Origin: Tissierellia bacterium
GTDB taxonomy: Bacteria > Bacillota > Clostridia > Tissierellales > Peptoniphilaceae
Assembly: GCA_030537815.1 (NCBI GenBank)
Contig: JAUNVF010000010.1
Coordinates: 1-44,833 of the forward strand
Reading direction: 5' to 3'
DNA length: 44,833 nucleotides
The translations under genes and the position numbers were made by a program. A model generated the notes under the pieces. It was given only the letters and a program-made list of their open reading frames with translations. It searched no databases and was not told where the DNA came from. This document shows, one piece after another, positions 23,802 through 32,508 of this stretch; the stretch's first letter is position 1, and the number at the start of each line of letters is the position of its first letter.

Positions 23802-24146
23802 CTATTCTTCAACTTCATCCTCAACGCTGAAAATTTCAAAGAACACGGCTGATACTTTTTCAAATTCCTCGTCAGACTCTATATTCTCAAGGGCGAAGTC
23901 ATCAGGGCTGTCTTTATCTTCTAAATATCTATATAGAAGCACTTGCTCATCATCAACAGTGATCAAGGCGATATAATCAGTATCTTCGATTGTAAATATC
24001 CCCAATATGATACATTCCATTTCAGAATCATCATCTAATGTCAAAAGTATGGTTTCAAATTCATCTAAATGCTCTTCACCGCATCCACATCCACATTCAT
24101 GTTCGTGGTCGTGATCATGTTGATTGTCTTTAATTTCTTTATTCAT
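23802..24146 (-). CDS. DUF1292 family protein with His/Cys-rich N-terminus
   Basis: Residues about 28-110 match the acidic DUF1292 family of Firmicutes (ETILLTLDDDSEMECIILGIF, then YRYLEDKD near the C-terminus), whose function is unknown. Before it lies a short head with alternating His-Asp/Glu followed by CGCGCG and EEH, a likely metal-binding tail (Zn or Ni). The protein is strongly acidic and cytosolic. GAGGCAATT precedes the ATG. It sits between a parvulin and a HAD phosphatase in the operon. Confidence 0.82.
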   Translation of the reverse strand: MNKEIKDNQHDHDHEHECGCGCGEEHLDEFETILLTLDDDSEMECIILGIFTIEDTDYIALITVDDEQVLLYRYLEDKDSPDDFALENIESDEEFEKVSAVFFEIFSVEDEVEE

Positions 24147-24196
24147 AATTGCCTCCTTTAGGTATTAAATACCCATATTTGTAATTTATAGACATA

Positions 24197-24946
24197 TTAA
24201 TAAGTTTTTTCCACCTTGTATTTCTTTTCAAGTTCTTTAGTTTTTTCTAAATAAACTTCCTGCTGCTTTAAGGCAGATACTTGCTTGTTGATTTCATCTT
24301 TACATTCTTCGAATGATCTATATGATTCTTCTTTTCTCGATTTTACAACTAATACATGATATCCAAATTGAGTTTTTACAGGCTCGGATATTTTGTCAAT
24401 CTCAATTTTTTGACATATTTCGTCAAATTCTTTGACCATCTTTCCAGGGTGAAAGACTCCTAAATTACCTCCGGCATCCTTTGATGGACATATAGATAAT
24501 TCTTTAGCTAAATCCTCAAAAGATTCTCCTTGATCAAGCCTCTCAATAGCTTCTTCAGCTTCTTCTAAAGTCTTGACTAAAATATGTGAAGCTTCAATCT
24601 CCATGGGCTTCTTAAAATAATCCTTATGTTCTTCATAATACTTCTTCAGCTCTTCATCATCAATCTTTACTTTATTTAATACCTTTGCTATCGCGTATTG
24701 CTTTAAGAGATTTATCTTCATATTATTCATTTGCTCTACAAAAATTGGTTCTTCATCCAATTTATTGTCTAAGGCATCAAGATACAATAATTCCTGATTT
24801 ACTAATTCATCAGCAATCTTATTGAATCCTTCTTGATTGTTAAATTGAGCTTGCATTTCCGGTTGAAGAGCATTTATAAATGCCTGAACATCGTCGGTTG
24901 TTATATTAAGGTCTTCAACTCTTGCCAATATCTTTTCTTCTATCAT
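24197..24946 (-). CDS. Parvulin-type peptidylprolyl isomerase, cytosolic
   Basis: A 249-residue foldase with a SurA/PrsA-type helical N-terminal chaperone region and a parvulin domain: ASHILVKTLEEAEEAI, FEDLAKELSICPSKDAGGNLG and ISEPVKTQFGYHVLVV. No signal peptide or lipobox is present, in contrast to PrsA, so it should stay in the cytoplasm, where it would assist protein folding. AGGAG precedes the ATG, and the frame overlaps cvfB by 4 nt. Confidence 0.9.
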   Translation of the reverse strand: MIEEKILARVEDLNITTDDVQAFINALQPEMQAQFNNQEGFNKIADELVNQELLYLDALDNKLDEEPIFVEQMNNMKINLLKQYAIAKVLNKVKIDDEELKKYYEEHKDYFKKPMEIEASHILVKTLEEAEEAIERLDQGESFEDLAKELSICPSKDAGGNLGVFHPGKMVKEFDEICQKIEIDKISEPVKTQFGYHVLVVKSRKEESYRSFEECKDEINKQVSALKQQEVYLEKTKELEKKYKVEKTY

Positions 24947-25773
24947 TTACTACTCCTTTTAATACCTTCTTCTGTGAAGATTATTTTATTTTCTTTATAT
25001 AATTTACCCAAGGCCTTTTTAAAAGATGACTTACTTATACCAAATTCTCGTCTTATATCGGATGGGTTACTCTTATCATTATATCTTAAAATTCCATTAT
25101 TCTTAATTAATTTATTATATATTTTTTCTGCATCGTCATCAATAACTTTGAAAGCTCGGTCTCTCAATGTAAGATTCAACCTTCCATCCGGATTTCTGGA
25201 ACTGACTCTAGCTTTTATCTGTTCTCCTTCTGTTACAACCCCGAGCAAATCTTTATTGTGTATCAAGGCGTCGTATTTATTATCTACAGCGACGAATGCG
25301 CCATAGTCGTGATTAATTCCATATATCCTACCTGTAACCCAATCATTCTGTTCATATTCAGAATCTGTTCTTAGCAATTCCTTTATCCTCATAGTGGCAG
25401 CAAGTCTATTGCTTTTATCTAGATATAGACTGAAAAGATAGGTCATGCCTTTAATTGGCTTAAAGGTCACTTCTTGAAATGGTAAGAAAAGGTCTTTTTC
25501 AATTCCCCAATTTAAAAATACTCCTATCTTCGTAACATCTTTGACTTCTAATGGTTTAATTTCTCCCAATGTAATATATGGCCTTTGTATCGTCGCTATA
25601 TATTTATTTTTTTCAAATAGATAGATGAAAGCTTTTACCTCATCTCCGGCAACTAAATCTCCAACTTCTTTATTTGGAAGTATTATTTCATAATCGGTCT
25701 CTTCCATTATATCTAATTTTGCGCCATATCTATTTATATTCTTTATTGTAGCATTGTAAATTCTTCCCAGCAT
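24943..25773 (-). CDS. cvfB: S1 domain RNA-binding protein, CvfB/YitL family
   Basis: The 276-residue protein has tandem S1-type barrels (about residues 1-65, 70-135 and 143-205, including VTKIGVFLNWGIEKDLFLP and GINHDYGAFVAVDNKYDALIH) and a C-terminal winged-helix (RREFGISKSSFKKALGKLYK), the CvfB order. It binds RNA and affects gene expression in staphylococci; here its role is by homology. It is the first gene of the operon containing the Sec proteins. Confidence 0.9.
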   Translation of the reverse strand: MLGRIYNATIKNINRYGAKLDIMEETDYEIILPNKEVGDLVAGDEVKAFIYLFEKNKYIATIQRPYITLGEIKPLEVKDVTKIGVFLNWGIEKDLFLPFQEVTFKPIKGMTYLFSLYLDKSNRLAATMRIKELLRTDSEYEQNDWVTGRIYGINHDYGAFVAVDNKYDALIHNKDLLGVVTEGEQIKARVSSRNPDGRLNLTLRDRAFKVIDDDAEKIYNKLIKNNGILRYNDKSNPSDIRREFGISKSSFKKALGKLYKENKIIFTEEGIKRSSK

Positions 25774-25798
25774 AAAACACCAACTTTCTTGTACCCTA

Positions 25799-25804
25799 AT
25801 TATA
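25799..25804 (-). promoter_or_regulatory. -10 box before cvfB
   Basis: A perfect TATAAT on the minus strand lies about 25 nt before the cvfB start, downstream of the nqr terminator. The -35 position would fall in the terminator tail and is weak. Confidence 0.4.
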
Positions 25805-25823
25805 ACCTAATTTCACAAAAAAT

Positions 25824-25847
25824 AATAGCGATGGTACCATCGCTATT
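25824..25847 (-). terminator. Terminator of the nqr operon
   Basis: A perfect 24-base palindrome (AATAGCGATGGT and its complement) overlaps the nqrF stop and is followed on the minus strand by ATTTTTT, a good intrinsic terminator. Confidence 0.85.
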
Positions 25848-26943
25848 AAAACTTATCATAGTAAATTTTTTCATCAGGTATGCCTTTTTTATTTAATGAC
25901 TCTACTATCGAGTCTATCATGACGGGACTACCACAAAGATAAGCTGTGTAATTTCCATCTTGTTCCACATATTTTTCTATAGAATTATTGACTCTACCCT
26001 TATCTCCATTCCAATTCATTTCATCAGTAGTTCTCGATAGAGTAGGCATAAATTTAAAATCATATAAATCTTCTTCTAATTTTTCTAGTTCCTCTAATAG
26101 GAAGAGATCGTCGGGAGTTTTAGCTCCAAAATAAAATCTTGCCTCTCTCTTTATATCATTATCTCTCATATGATATAGGATTGATAGTATTGGAGCCATA
26201 CCGGTACCAGCAGCAACTAATATCATCTTGCCGCCATCATCTTCCTTATAGTAAAAATCGCCATAAGGACCATTAATATTTACAGTATCGCCCTCCGACA
26301 GATGATAATGTACATAGGTCGTAGCGATTCCGCCCGTATATCCGATTAGAAGCTCTAAATGCTCATCATCATTAGCAGAGGATGCAATCGAATAGGCCCT
26401 GTAAACTTCGTCATCGCTTCCCTCATAAGCCGGTGCTTTTAATTGTACATATTGACCGGGTTTGAACTTTACTTTTTCCCCGTCAGGTAATTTAAATCTC
26501 AACTGTTTTATAGTGTCGGTCAGTTGAATCACATTGACAACTTCAGTGTCGTATTCTCTCACATTAAACAGCTCTTCGGGTATTTCTATTTCTATATCTT
26601 CCTTAACTTTTAATTGACAAGATAATCGAGTGTTATCATTCATCTCTTCATCTGAAAGCCAGGGAGTTTCTGTAGCCAGAACAGGCCCACCGCCCTTATT
26701 TACTTTTACCTTACAATAACCGCATGAGCCCTTTCCACCACAGGCTGAAGGTATGAATATCTTTTCATTGATTAATGTCGATAGTAGCGTAGATCCCGCT
26801 TTAATAGTTTTAGCTTCTTCATGATTTATTTTGAGTAATACTTCTCCATAGTCAGCAATATAATTATCCGCAAAACTTAGCAATAATGCCAATACTGCTG
26901 ATATCAAAGATACTACAAAGACTGTTAGTATTATATTTCCCAT
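25846..26943 (-). CDS. nqrF: Na+-NQR-type subunit F (NADH-oxidising, FAD and 2Fe-2S)
   Basis: This subunit takes electrons from NADH and feeds them to the membrane flavins. An N-terminal membrane anchor (residues about 4-24) is followed by a 2Fe-2S ferredoxin domain with Cys68, Cys74, Cys77 and Cys109, an FAD domain with RAYS (about 182-185), GPYGDFY, and an NAD domain with AAGTGMAPILSILYHM and YLCGSP, ending in YYDKF. Spacing of the cysteines matches Vibrio NqrF nearly exactly. At 365 residues it is a little shorter than the 408 of Vibrio. TAGGAGG precedes the ATG. Confidence 0.93.
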   Translation of the reverse strand: MGNIILTVFVVSLISAVLALLLSFADNYIADYGEVLLKINHEEAKTIKAGSTLLSTLINEKIFIPSACGGKGSCGYCKVKVNKGGGPVLATETPWLSDEEMNDNTRLSCQLKVKEDIEIEIPEELFNVREYDTEVVNVIQLTDTIKQLRFKLPDGEKVKFKPGQYVQLKAPAYEGSDDEVYRAYSIASSANDDEHLELLIGYTGGIATTYVHYHLSEGDTVNINGPYGDFYYKEDDGGKMILVAAGTGMAPILSILYHMRDNDIKREARFYFGAKTPDDLFLLEELEKLEEDLYDFKFMPTLSRTTDEMNWNGDKGRVNNSIEKYVEQDGNYTAYLCGSPVMIDSIVESLNKKGIPDEKIYYDKF

Positions 26944-26951
26944 ATTGCCTC

Positions 26952-27542
26952 CTATGATATTTGTACTATTCCTGAAAAACCTATAAATGCCATCGCCATA
27001 ATCCCTGTAATGATTAAGGTTATACCGGGACCTCTAAGTCCCTCCGGCAATGTCTTTTCATTAACTCTGGTTCTAATCCCCGCCATAGCTATTATTGCAA
27101 GGGCCCATCCTATGCCTGAACCTAAGCCGAAAAATGCAGTCTGGATAAAATTATAGCCTCTGATAACCATAAATAGAGAAACTCCGAGGATAGCACAATT
27201 GACAGTTATTAAAGGTAAAAATATTCCCAAGGCATAATATAGATTGGGCAGATATCTTTCAAGAACCATCTCAATCAATTGAACAAATGCAGCAATGGTC
27301 AAAATAAATATTATAAACCGTAAATACTCAAGTCCAAAGGGTAGCAAAATATAATAGTAAACTAAATAATTTAATATAGTTGTTACAGTTAGTACAAATG
27401 TAACTGCAGTCCCTAAACCTATTGCTGTAGGCACTTCTTTTGAAACTCCTATAAAAGAGCACATCCCCAAAAAATTACTGAAAATCATATTACTCGTAAA
27501 TATCGATGCAAAAAATATGACCATCGGATGTATATCTATCAT
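26952..27542 (-). CDS. nqrE: Na+-NQR-type subunit E (RnfA/NqrE family)
   Basis: A 196-residue membrane subunit with about six spans, homologous to NqrE/RnfA. Cys28 (FLGMCSF) and Cys116 (TVNCAI) match the two cysteines that help hold the membrane 2Fe-2S cluster between NqrD and NqrE, and the family's inverted topology is visible. Its ATG overlaps the nqrD stop by 4 nt. The assignment to NqrE rather than RnfA rests on the neighbouring nqrF. Confidence 0.92.
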   Translation of the reverse strand: MIDIHPMVIFFASIFTSNMIFSNFLGMCSFIGVSKEVPTAIGLGTAVTFVLTVTTILNYLVYYYILLPFGLEYLRFIIFILTIAAFVQLIEMVLERYLPNLYYALGIFLPLITVNCAILGVSLFMVIRGYNFIQTAFFGLGSGIGWALAIIAMAGIRTRVNEKTLPEGLRGPGITLIITGIMAMAFIGFSGIVQIS

Positions 27543-28162
27543 TTCGTATTTACCCCCTCTTCTTTATCATTTTTTCTGCTATATGCTATCCACATTATTA
27601 TAGCTAGGATAAAGAATGCTCCGGGAGGCATTATCATCATAGTCCAAGGCGTCCAATTAGCCGGAGTGACCTTAAAACCAAATAATGTACCAAAGCCTAA
27701 GAATTCCCTAATAATCGCTATAATCATCAATACAGCTGTATATCCGAGTCCTGCAGCTGCACCGTCTAATAATGAGGGCAATGGTGGATTAGATATAGCA
27801 TATGCTTCCGCTCTTCCCATTATGATACAATTTGTGATTATCAGTCCAACATATGGACCGAGTGCTTTACTCATATCAGGCATATATGCCTTTAAAAATA
27901 TATCTACGATAATGACATATACCGATATAATCAATACCTGAACCATCATCCTAATATGTCCTGGCGTCTTATCCTTTAATAGGGATACAGTAAATGAAGA
28001 TAATGCTGTGACAAATGTCAGAGCAATGCCCATGATAAGTGAATTGAGCATTAAATTTGTTACTGCAAGCGCTGAACATATCCCTATAACCTGAAATATT
28101 ATAGGATTGTCCTTAACCAATCCGTCAGTAAATATCTGAGCAGAATTAAATTTCTTTGACAT
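27539..28162 (-). CDS. nqrD: Na+-NQR-type subunit D (RnfE/NqrD family)
   Basis: A 207-residue membrane subunit with about six spans. Cys29 (GICSALAV) and Cys112 (IITNCIIMGRAEA) correspond in position to the cluster ligands of NqrD. The N-terminal FTDGLVKDNPI is typical of the family. It shares one base with nqrC and overlaps nqrE, so the genes are tightly coupled. Confidence 0.92.
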   Translation of the reverse strand: MSKKFNSAQIFTDGLVKDNPIIFQVIGICSALAVTNLMLNSLIMGIALTFVTALSSFTVSLLKDKTPGHIRMMVQVLIISVYVIIVDIFLKAYMPDMSKALGPYVGLIITNCIIMGRAEAYAISNPPLPSLLDGAAAGLGYTAVLMIIAIIREFLGFGTLFGFKVTPANWTPWTMMIMPPGAFFILAIIMWIAYSRKNDKEEGVNTK

Positions 28163-28767
28163 TACTCCATACCCCCTTTGTCAATAAAATCAATAAGGTC
28201 TTTATTGAGCATATTTTTTACAAAAGTAGAAGTTTGAGTAGCTCCGGCAATAGCATCTACATTTCCACCAGGAGCAGGTCTATTTATAATTAATTCATTT
28301 CCTATTCTCTCAGTTATATCGACATCTCTAAACTGTTCTTTGTATGGCTTTTCAGCAATTCTACCCCCTAGACCTGGAGTTTCAGATTGCGATATAAATT
28401 CTATACCTGTTATTTTTTTCAAATCACCATCAACTCCGATATAGCCGTGAATGCTACCCCAAAGCCCGGGTCCATTAAAGGGAACAGCATAAGCTTTTTC
28501 ATCGCCATCCTCAAGAATATATATCTTTTGCTCATCTTTATAATCTCTTTCAGTGATTCTACCTTCAAATTTCTCATTCACATCTTCTTGTGTATCTTTC
28601 TCATCAAGTAAATCAAAGACATAAAGAATTTTTTTCCTCAATTCAAAATCTTGATTTTCTTTAATTATATCGGCAGTAGTATGGTTCAATACTGCCAAAA
28701 CAAATGTGAATACTGCAGTGACAATAAACATAAAAAAGATAGGATACAAAATGGATTTCTTTTTCAT
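28162..28767 (-). CDS. nqrC: Na+-NQR-type subunit C (RnfG/NqrC family, covalent FMN)
   Basis: One N-terminal span (residues about 8-28) and an extracytoplasmic FMN-binding domain. The motif AGATQTS (Thr177) is the site of covalent phosphoester FMN attachment, matching SGATxTS; SETPGLGGRI and PAPGGNVDAI are also conserved. At 201 residues it lies nearer RnfG (about 205) than Vibrio NqrC (about 257). A flavin transferase (ApbE) is needed and is not in the window. Confidence 0.9.
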   Translation of the reverse strand: MKKKSILYPIFFMFIVTAVFTFVLAVLNHTTADIIKENQDFELRKKILYVFDLLDEKDTQEDVNEKFEGRITERDYKDEQKIYILEDGDEKAYAVPFNGPGLWGSIHGYIGVDGDLKKITGIEFISQSETPGLGGRIAEKPYKEQFRDVDITERIGNELIINRPAPGGNVDAIAGATQTSTFVKNMLNKDLIDFIDKGGME

Positions 28768-29744
28768 TAAGCTGTCACCTCTTTCTTTTGCTTGGCTTTT
28801 TGCTTTTGTGCTCTTATAGCATAGTCAATAATGGGTGCAAATATATTTCCTATCAAAATCGCAAACATTACTCCACCTGAGAATAGTGCAAATCCTCTTA
28901 TTATAACTGTTACTACACCTATAATTATTCCATATATCCATTTACCCAATGGAGTTTTAGCTGCAGAAATCGGATCTGTAGCCATAAATACAGTACCAAA
29001 TAAAAATCCGCCCATTAAGATTCCGGATATTGGATTGGGAACTGAACTTATGCCCATGGCATTAAATAATAAGCTTAAAGCTGTGAACCCAGCGACTGAT
29101 CCTGCCATTATCTGCCATGAAGCTACTTTTTTGTAAATCAAATAAGCAGCACATAGTAAAATTACGATCTTGCTCGTCTCGCCGATAACTCCAGGGACAT
29201 TACCAAATATTAAATCAAAAATCTCCGTCGATCCACCTTCATTTCTAAAAAGAAGCATCGGGGTTGCAGTAGAGACAGTATCGATCCTTCCAAATATCCA
29301 ATTGCCAAATCCTCCGGGAAATTCGCCTAATCTCGCGATATTATTCCAGTCAATTGTTAGGGGTTCAGGAAAATTTATATATATAAAAGCCCTCCCCACT
29401 ATTGCAGGATTAAATACATTTTTTCCAAATCCACCAAAAACCATCTTCCCGAAAAATACTCCAAAAACAATACCGACTACTGAAATCCATGCAGGTAGAG
29501 AAACCGGTAATGTCATAGTATATAGAATCGAAGTCACTAGTACGGCTTCAGATATTTTTTTCTTTTTATTAATCTTAGACTCAAATAGATATTCTGTTAA
29601 AAGAGCAAATACTGTATTTAATAAAGTTAAATACAAAGCTCTAAGACCATTGAAATAAACAGATACTATCAATACTACAATAAGAGTTTTTAAAACAGTT
29701 CTCATCATTTTTTGTTTTAAAAAATACTTATCAATTATATCCAA
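28767..29744 (-). CDS. nqrB: Na+-NQR-type subunit B (RnfD/NqrB family, covalent FMN)
   Basis: A membrane subunit of 325 residues with about eight to ten spans. Conserved blocks are GGFGKNVFNPAIVGRAF near 104-120, the FMN-attachment motif STAT (Thr161) and ATDPISAAKTPLGKWIYG near the C-terminus. Vibrio NqrB has about 415 residues with an N-terminal extension that contributes to the quinone region; most of it is missing here, giving an RnfD-like length. The start is TTG at 29744, behind GGGAG. It follows mgsA by 4 nt. Confidence 0.9.
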   Translation of the reverse strand: MDIIDKYFLKQKMMRTVLKTLIVVLIVSVYFNGLRALYLTLLNTVFALLTEYLFESKINKKKKISEAVLVTSILYTMTLPVSLPAWISVVGIVFGVFFGKMVFGGFGKNVFNPAIVGRAFIYINFPEPLTIDWNNIARLGEFPGGFGNWIFGRIDTVSTATPMLLFRNEGGSTEIFDLIFGNVPGVIGETSKIVILLCAAYLIYKKVASWQIMAGSVAGFTALSLLFNAMGISSVPNPISGILMGGFLFGTVFMATDPISAAKTPLGKWIYGIIIGVVTVIIRGFALFSGGVMFAILIGNIFAPIIDYAIRAQKQKAKQKKEVTA

Positions 29745-29748
29745 TTTC

Positions 29749-30198
29749 TTATCTCCCTTCTATTCTCAAAATTGTCTTTTCATATGATTTCGAAAGCATA
29801 TCTGAACTGAATAGATATCTTCCTGTCATTTCATTAGTCACTATAGGTATATCATTCAATACAGAGACCCTTAAAAGCGCTTTCACGTCAGGATCATGAG
29901 GTTGAGCTTCTAGAGGATCCCAGAAAAATATCAATACATCTATCTTATTTTCCGTAATTAAACTGCCTATCTGAATGTCACCACCCAATGGTCCACTTAA
30001 ATAACCCTTAACTTCTAGATTTGTCTCATTTCTTATCATTTTAGATGTAGTTCCCGTTCCGCAGAGATTATGCTTTTTTAATTCATCAATATGAGCTTTA
30101 ATAAAATCTAAAAGTTCGTCTTTTCTATTGTCATGTGCTATTAATGCAATAGTCTTCTTTTCAGGAACTAATATCGTATCTTTTTTAATAGTTTTCAT
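29749..30198 (-). CDS. mgsA: Methylglyoxal synthase
   Basis: Converts dihydroxyacetone phosphate to methylglyoxal and phosphate, a bypass of lower glycolysis when phosphate is scarce. The 149 residues show ALIAHDNRK, GTGTT, YLSGPLGGDIQIG and the diagnostic FFWDPLEAQPHDPDVKALLR (catalytic Asp). A small change is GGDIQ in place of the usual GGDQQ. A strong GGGAGGTGAAATT site supports the ATG. It is the first gene of the nqr operon with only 4 nt before nqrB. Confidence 0.93.
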   Translation of the reverse strand: MKTIKKDTILVPEKKTIALIAHDNRKDELLDFIKAHIDELKKHNLCGTGTTSKMIRNETNLEVKGYLSGPLGGDIQIGSLITENKIDVLIFFWDPLEAQPHDPDVKALLRVSVLNDIPIVTNEMTGRYLFSSDMLSKSYEKTILRIEGR

Positions 30199-30263
30199 AA
30201 TTTCACCTCCCTCGATATTTATGGATTCATTTTGGTTAAAAAATATACTTTTAATGGCCCAAA

Positions 30264-30279
30264 AAGGCCTTGAGGCCTT
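30264..30279 (-). terminator. Terminator after the yitT-type gene
   Basis: AAGGCC and GGCCTT form a 6-bp stem with a 4-nt loop, followed on the minus strand by TTTTT. It separates the YitT gene from mgsA. Confidence 0.7.
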
Positions 30280-30285
30280 AATAAT

Positions 30286-31140
30286 CTATATTATTTTTTC
30301 ATATGTGAATCCTTCTCCCAATACTTCATTTACATTATTTATGATGACAAATGCTCCCGGGTCTAGCTCTTTTAGATAAAGCTTTGCCTTTACATACTCG
30401 CTTTTAGAAAGTACAGTATAGATTACCCTTCTTTCCTGATACGAAAATCCACCTTCTGCCCTGTAAATCGTAGTACCTCTTCCGATCTCCTTATTTAAAT
30501 ATGTGTTGAGCTCATCGAATTTATTGCTTATTATCATCATTTCAATCCTGGAGTTAAATCCAGAAATCACCTTTCCTATAATTATGCTATTTACCATTAT
30601 TCCAAGTATGGAATACATGCCTATCTCTAATCCGACGATATATGTCGCTATAGCAGCGATAACGAGGTCAGAAAATAGCACAGCTTTATTTAATGGAATA
30701 TGATAGTATTTATTTATAATTTTAGCAACTATATCAGTTCCTCCAGTAGAAGCATTGCAATTAAATACAAGGCCTATTCCAAAACCTACAAATATCCCTC
30801 CAAAAATCAAATTCAACATCGGATTATCTACGATTGGAGATGTTATTGGATAGAATTTTTCAAAAATATGGATGAATATTGAAATGAGAAGACTTGAATA
30901 TATCGTATAGCCTCCAAATTCCTTTCCGATAAAAATAAAACCTAATAATAATAAAATTATATTTATTATACCTATTGATATAGAAATGGGTAGTCCGGGA
31001 AGAAAGTAATTTATTATTACCGTCAAGCCGGTAGTGCCGCCCGGGGCGAGTTTTAAAGGTATCCAAAGATAGTATATACCAATGGAAATAATAAAAACGC
31101 CTATAGTTATTAAGGAAATCTTTTTAATAGATGATAACAT
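30286..31140 (-). CDS. YitT family membrane protein
   Basis: The N-terminal part has five to six spans with the APGGTTGL and NASTGGTDIVAKI motifs of the YitT family (DUF161), and the C-terminal cytosolic region (about 200-284) is a DUF2179 domain (SGFNSRIEMMIISNK, GRGTTIYRAEGGFS, DPGAFVII). Function is unknown; a transporter role is often assumed. ATG at 31140 is chosen because TTGGAGGAATAAT precedes it; the frame reaches 31173 but lacks a site. A terminator follows. Confidence 0.9.
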   Translation of the reverse strand: MLSSIKKISLITIGVFIISIGIYYLWIPLKLAPGGTTGLTVIINYFLPGLPISISIGIINIILLLLGFIFIGKEFGGYTIYSSLLISIFIHIFEKFYPITSPIVDNPMLNLIFGGIFVGFGIGLVFNCNASTGGTDIVAKIINKYYHIPLNKAVLFSDLVIAAIATYIVGLEIGMYSILGIMVNSIIIGKVISGFNSRIEMMIISNKFDELNTYLNKEIGRGTTIYRAEGGFSYQERRVIYTVLSKSEYVKAKLYLKELDPGAFVIINNVNEVLGEGFTYEKII

Positions 31141-31213
31141 ATTATTCCTCCAAGCAGTTATAATTATTAACAATTATCTTCATTAATGGCAGGCATTGAC
31201 ATAAATAAGCATA

Positions 31214-31840
31214 TTAATCTTTTGATTTTATTAAAAGACCATAGCCTCTATGAACTAGAATATCAGCTTTATCATTATATATATAATTACTGATTCCAAG
31301 AGAAGATCCAAAGTCAATCTTATGCCTATCTAAATCATAATAGAAACCTCTAAGGCTGACCTCTATACCATCATTAGATAAGGCCAGTATCGAGTATTTG
31401 TAATCATCTTTATCGAATGATAGATGATCATCTAAATATTGAATTATATTATGCCCGTCTATAATTCTAACATAAATTCCCATTTCTTTGTATTTTTTTA
31501 AACAAAAAATATTAGAAAGCGTGTGATCTAATCTAGTACCGGTCGCTCCCAATACTATAATATCTTTATACCCATTTGACGCTAAATAATCCAAAGACAA
31601 TTCCATATCTGTCTTATCTTTTTCCGGATTGTATTCTATTATATGTATATTTGATCTCCTAATTTCTAATAAATTACAATCGCTGATAGAATCCATATCT
31701 CCAATCACTAATTCAGGCTTTAATCCTAAATGAATCGCATTGTCGACCCCTCTGTCAGCGCATATGATAAAGTATTCCGAGATAGGTTCAGATATTTTAA
31801 AATCTACTTCCCCACCGCCTATCAATATAGCCTTTTTCAT
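31214..31840 (-). CDS. thiN: Thiamine pyrophosphokinase
   Basis: Transfers pyrophosphate from ATP to thiamine to make thiamine diphosphate. At 208 residues it has the usual motifs: ICADRGVDNAI, GDMDSISD, EKDKTDMELSLDYL and GATGTRLDHTLSN. It follows rpe by 5 nt, the common Firmicutes order prkC-rsgA-rpe-thiN. No TPP riboswitch is seen near it. Confidence 0.93.
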   Translation of the reverse strand: MKKAILIGGGEVDFKISEPISEYFIICADRGVDNAIHLGLKPELVIGDMDSISDCNLLEIRRSNIHIIEYNPEKDKTDMELSLDYLASNGYKDIIVLGATGTRLDHTLSNIFCLKKYKEMGIYVRIIDGHNIIQYLDDHLSFDKDDYKYSILALSNDGIEVSLRGFYYDLDRHKIDFGSSLGISNYIYNDKADILVHRGYGLLIKSKD

Positions 31841-31845
31841 TTAGA

Positions 31846-32508
31846 TTACCTATACTCATCAAATATTTCTTTATATTCCCTCAATCTACTCATTATATCA
31901 TCGGCTCCAAATACATCTGATCCGGAAATAATCAGTTCCGCTCCCATATTTATTACATTTCTAACATTTCCTGTTTTTATACCACCATCAACTGATATTA
32001 TAAAATCAGCATTATGTTTTTGACGCATTTCTTTTAATGATTTTATTTTCCTACTCATAGCTTCAATATAAGACTGTCCTCCAAAACCCGGATTCACAGA
32101 CATAATCAAGACTAAATCTAAATCATTAATGATATACTCTAATGTATCTAATGGGGTTGCAGGGTTCAGAGAAACGCCGGCTTTTATTCCATAACTCTTG
32201 ATATTCTGTAAAGTCCTATGTACATGAGTTGAAGCTTCATAGTGAAAAGTTAATATATCAGCCCCAGCATTGACAAATTCCTCGATATATCTCTCCGGTT
32301 TTTCAATCATTAAGTGAATATCAAAAATCATATCGGTCATTGGTCTTATAGATTTAATTACTACAGGACCAAAACTTATATTTGGCACATAATTCCCATC
32401 CATAACATCTAGATGTAAATAATTAATTCCCCCTTCTTCCAACTTTTTAATATCCGCCTCTAAATTAGCAAAATTTGCTGAAAGAAGAGAAGGTGAAAGT
32501 TCAAGCAT
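31846..32508 (-). CDS. rpe: Ribulose-phosphate 3-epimerase
   Basis: Interconverts ribulose-5-phosphate and xylulose-5-phosphate in the pentose phosphate pathway. The 220 residues form a TIM barrel with SPSLLSANFANLE, YLHLDVMDGNYVPNISFGP, FDIHLMIEKPE, MSVNPGFGGQSYI and SVDGGIKTGN, covering metal-binding His and Asp residues. It is separated from rsgA by no gap. Confidence 0.96.
   Translation of the reverse strand: MLELSPSLLSANFANLEADIKKLEEGGINYLHLDVMDGNYVPNISFGPVVIKSIRPMTDMIFDIHLMIEKPERYIEEFVNAGADILTFHYEASTHVHRTLQNIKSYGIKAGVSLNPATPLDTLEYIINDLDLVLIMSVNPGFGGQSYIEAMSRKIKSLKEMRQKHNADFIISVDGGIKTGNVRNVINMGAELIISGSDVFGADDIMSRLREYKEIFDEYR

Noticed and set aside
28162..29744. Rnf complex
   Set aside because: The flavin and membrane subunits are shared by both families, but rnfB and rnfC are absent and the last gene is a clear NqrF with 2Fe-2S, FAD and NAD domains.
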